Below are positions 6,719 to 7,080 of a stretch of 7,080 nt of DNA, one piece after another (the first letter of the stretch is position 1; every line of letters starts with the position of its first letter). The DNA comes from an uncultured Pelagibacteraceae bacterium (GTDB lineage: Bacteria; Pseudomonadota; Alphaproteobacteria; Pelagibacterales; Pelagibacteraceae), in assembly GCA_913052435.1 (NCBI GenBank), contig CAJXDV010000051.1:1-7080 (forward strand), given 5' to 3'. Made by a program: the position numbers and the translations under genes. The notes below the pieces were generated by a model, which worked only from the letters and a program-made list of their open reading frames with translations, did not search any database and was not told the origin of the DNA.

Positions 6719-6756
6719 TTACGGGGTCCGGGGCACCTGGCAACAGAACGCCCCTT

Positions 6757-6850
6757 AAAAATCTCTAGAAACATAATCACTACAGGGCTTTTAGAAAGTT
6801 AAAAAACATTTGTCGGCCATGAGTCGGCATTTAGAAAGTGAGAATGTGTT
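6757..6850 (+). other. ssrA-integrase junction with short direct repeats, possible att/arm-site region
   Basis: A 94-bp non-coding gap. TTTAGAAAGT occurs twice at 6790-6799 and 6830-6839, exactly 40 bp apart. Between them GTCGGC occurs at 6812-6817 and 6823-6828, 11 bp apart, each followed by (C)AT. Repeated short motifs between a tRNA/tmRNA end and an integrase gene are the usual layout of integrase arm-type or excisionase sites. This interpretation is inferred; the repeats themselves are seen. No convincing terminator for ssrA and no clear integrase promoter were found. Confidence 0.4.
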
Positions 6851-7080
6851 ATGGCGTACATAAAAAATATTAAGGGTAAATTTAAAGTTGAGATTAAGAA
6901 AAAGGGTTTTCCTAGGTTTTCAAGAACATTTATTACTATCAAGGACGCTAAGAGATTTGAAAAAGATACTGAGTCCAAAATGGAAAGAAATGTATTTGAA
7001 GATTATACAAGTGCATCCCGTACTTCATTAAAAGAAATATTAATTAAATATAGGGACGAGAAAACTGTACTTAAAAAAGG
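6851..7080 (+). CDS. Phage-type tyrosine integrase, N-terminal fragment (partial)
   Basis: Seventy-six codons are visible before the window ends. The start MAYIKNIKGKFKVEIKKKG is the short three-stranded arm-type DNA-binding domain that opens many phage and island integrases. Next come FSRTFITIKDAKRFEKDTESKMER, the family's F-x-T-x-x-DA-x-x-x-x-x-x-x-E-x-x-x-x-R-like connection, and then ASRTSLKEILIKYRDEKT, the beginning of the SAM-like core-binding domain. The catalytic Arg-His-Arg-Tyr domain would lie beyond the edge, so activity cannot be judged. The ATG is the first possible start: an in-frame TGA sits at 6839-6841 just upstream, and only a weak GTGAG precedes it. Some AAG, AGG and GAG codons differ mildly from the AAA/AGA/GAA habit of the core genes. 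Position behind ssrA suggests that it drives integration of an element at that gene. Confidence 0.85.
   Translation, partial: MAYIKNIKGKFKVEIKKKGFPRFSRTFITIKDAKRFEKDTESKMERNVFEDYTSASRTSLKEILIKYRDEKTVLKK

Larger units (their letters stand above)
6498..6756 (+). ncRNA. ssrA: Circularly permuted (two-piece) tmRNA, alphaproteobacterial type
   Basis: Rescues stalled ribosomes by trans-translation with SmpB. The order is permuted. The segment ending in the tRNA-like 3' half comes first: T-stem GTGGG/CCCAC at 6550-6554 and 6562-6566, acceptor strand CACCTCC at 6567-6573, then A and an encoded CCA ending at 6577. After 12 intervening bases comes the tRNA-like 5' half, GGGGGTG at 6590-6596, which pairs with the acceptor strand over 7 bp (one G-U), followed by the D-loop-like GGATCGACGG. 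The T-loop is GGCAGTA rather than TTCRA, a form I associate with two-piece alphaproteobacterial tmRNAs. The tag frame lies at 6672-6701. A GGGG/CCCC-closed domain containing CACCTGGCAACAGAA forms the 3' end. The outer ends are approximate: the 5' end is set at a hairpin (GTTGG-TTTT-CCAAC), the 3' end just after CCCC. Confidence 0.93.

Noticed and set aside
6723..6762. The GGGG/CCCC hairpin at the end of ssrA as an intrinsic terminator.
   Set aside because: It is followed by TTAAAAATCT, not a T-run, and the sequence inside (CACCTGGCAACAGAA) is the 3' structural domain of the two-piece tmRNA.
1..7080. CRISPR arrays, insertion sequences, tRNA genes or a defence system.
   Set aside because: No regularly spaced repeats, transposase motifs or cloverleaf genes were seen. 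The only mobile-element signal is the partial integrase at the right edge; any cargo would lie outside the window.

Overview
The window looks like chromosome from a SAR11/Pelagibacter-type alphaproteobacterium. The DNA is very AT-rich, genes overlap by 1 or 4 bases or nearly touch, Shine-Dalgarno sequences are mostly weak, thymidylate synthase is of the ThyX type, and the ssrA (tmRNA) gene is circularly permuted as in Alphaproteobacteria. The taxon is inferred from these traits and from recognised protein families. No database search was possible.

Positions 1-4648 hold one minus-strand gene run, read right to left: hflK, hflC, a small DUF2065 membrane protein, a Do/DegP-type periplasmic protease, miaA, and the 5' end of ilvB cut by the window edge. 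Junctions are TAATG, 9 nt, ATGA, TAATG and 32 nt, so co-transcription is likely. The first four genes form an envelope protein-quality group: the HflKC SPFH complex that regulates FtsH, its usual small membrane neighbour, and a periplasmic protease. miaA (tRNA i6A37) and ilvB (branched-chain amino acid synthesis) follow them.

A 52-bp divergent spacer separates hflK from mrp (plus strand), an Fe-S carrier-type P-loop ATPase without the CxxC motif. mrp converges on thyX (minus strand), and their coding ends overlap by 20 bp.

Right of thyX is a two-piece (permuted) tmRNA gene on the plus strand at about 6498-6756. The acceptor segment with encoded CCA comes first, then a 12-nt intervening segment, then the coding segment with tag ANESYALAA. 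About 95 bp beyond it starts the N-terminal part of a phage-type tyrosine integrase, which runs off the window. An integrase directly behind ssrA suggests that the right edge is the left end of an integrated element (prophage or genomic island) using ssrA as its attachment site. The gap between them carries short direct repeats that could be integrase arm sites. The core genes are conventional. The tmRNA/integrase junction is the part most worth following up.
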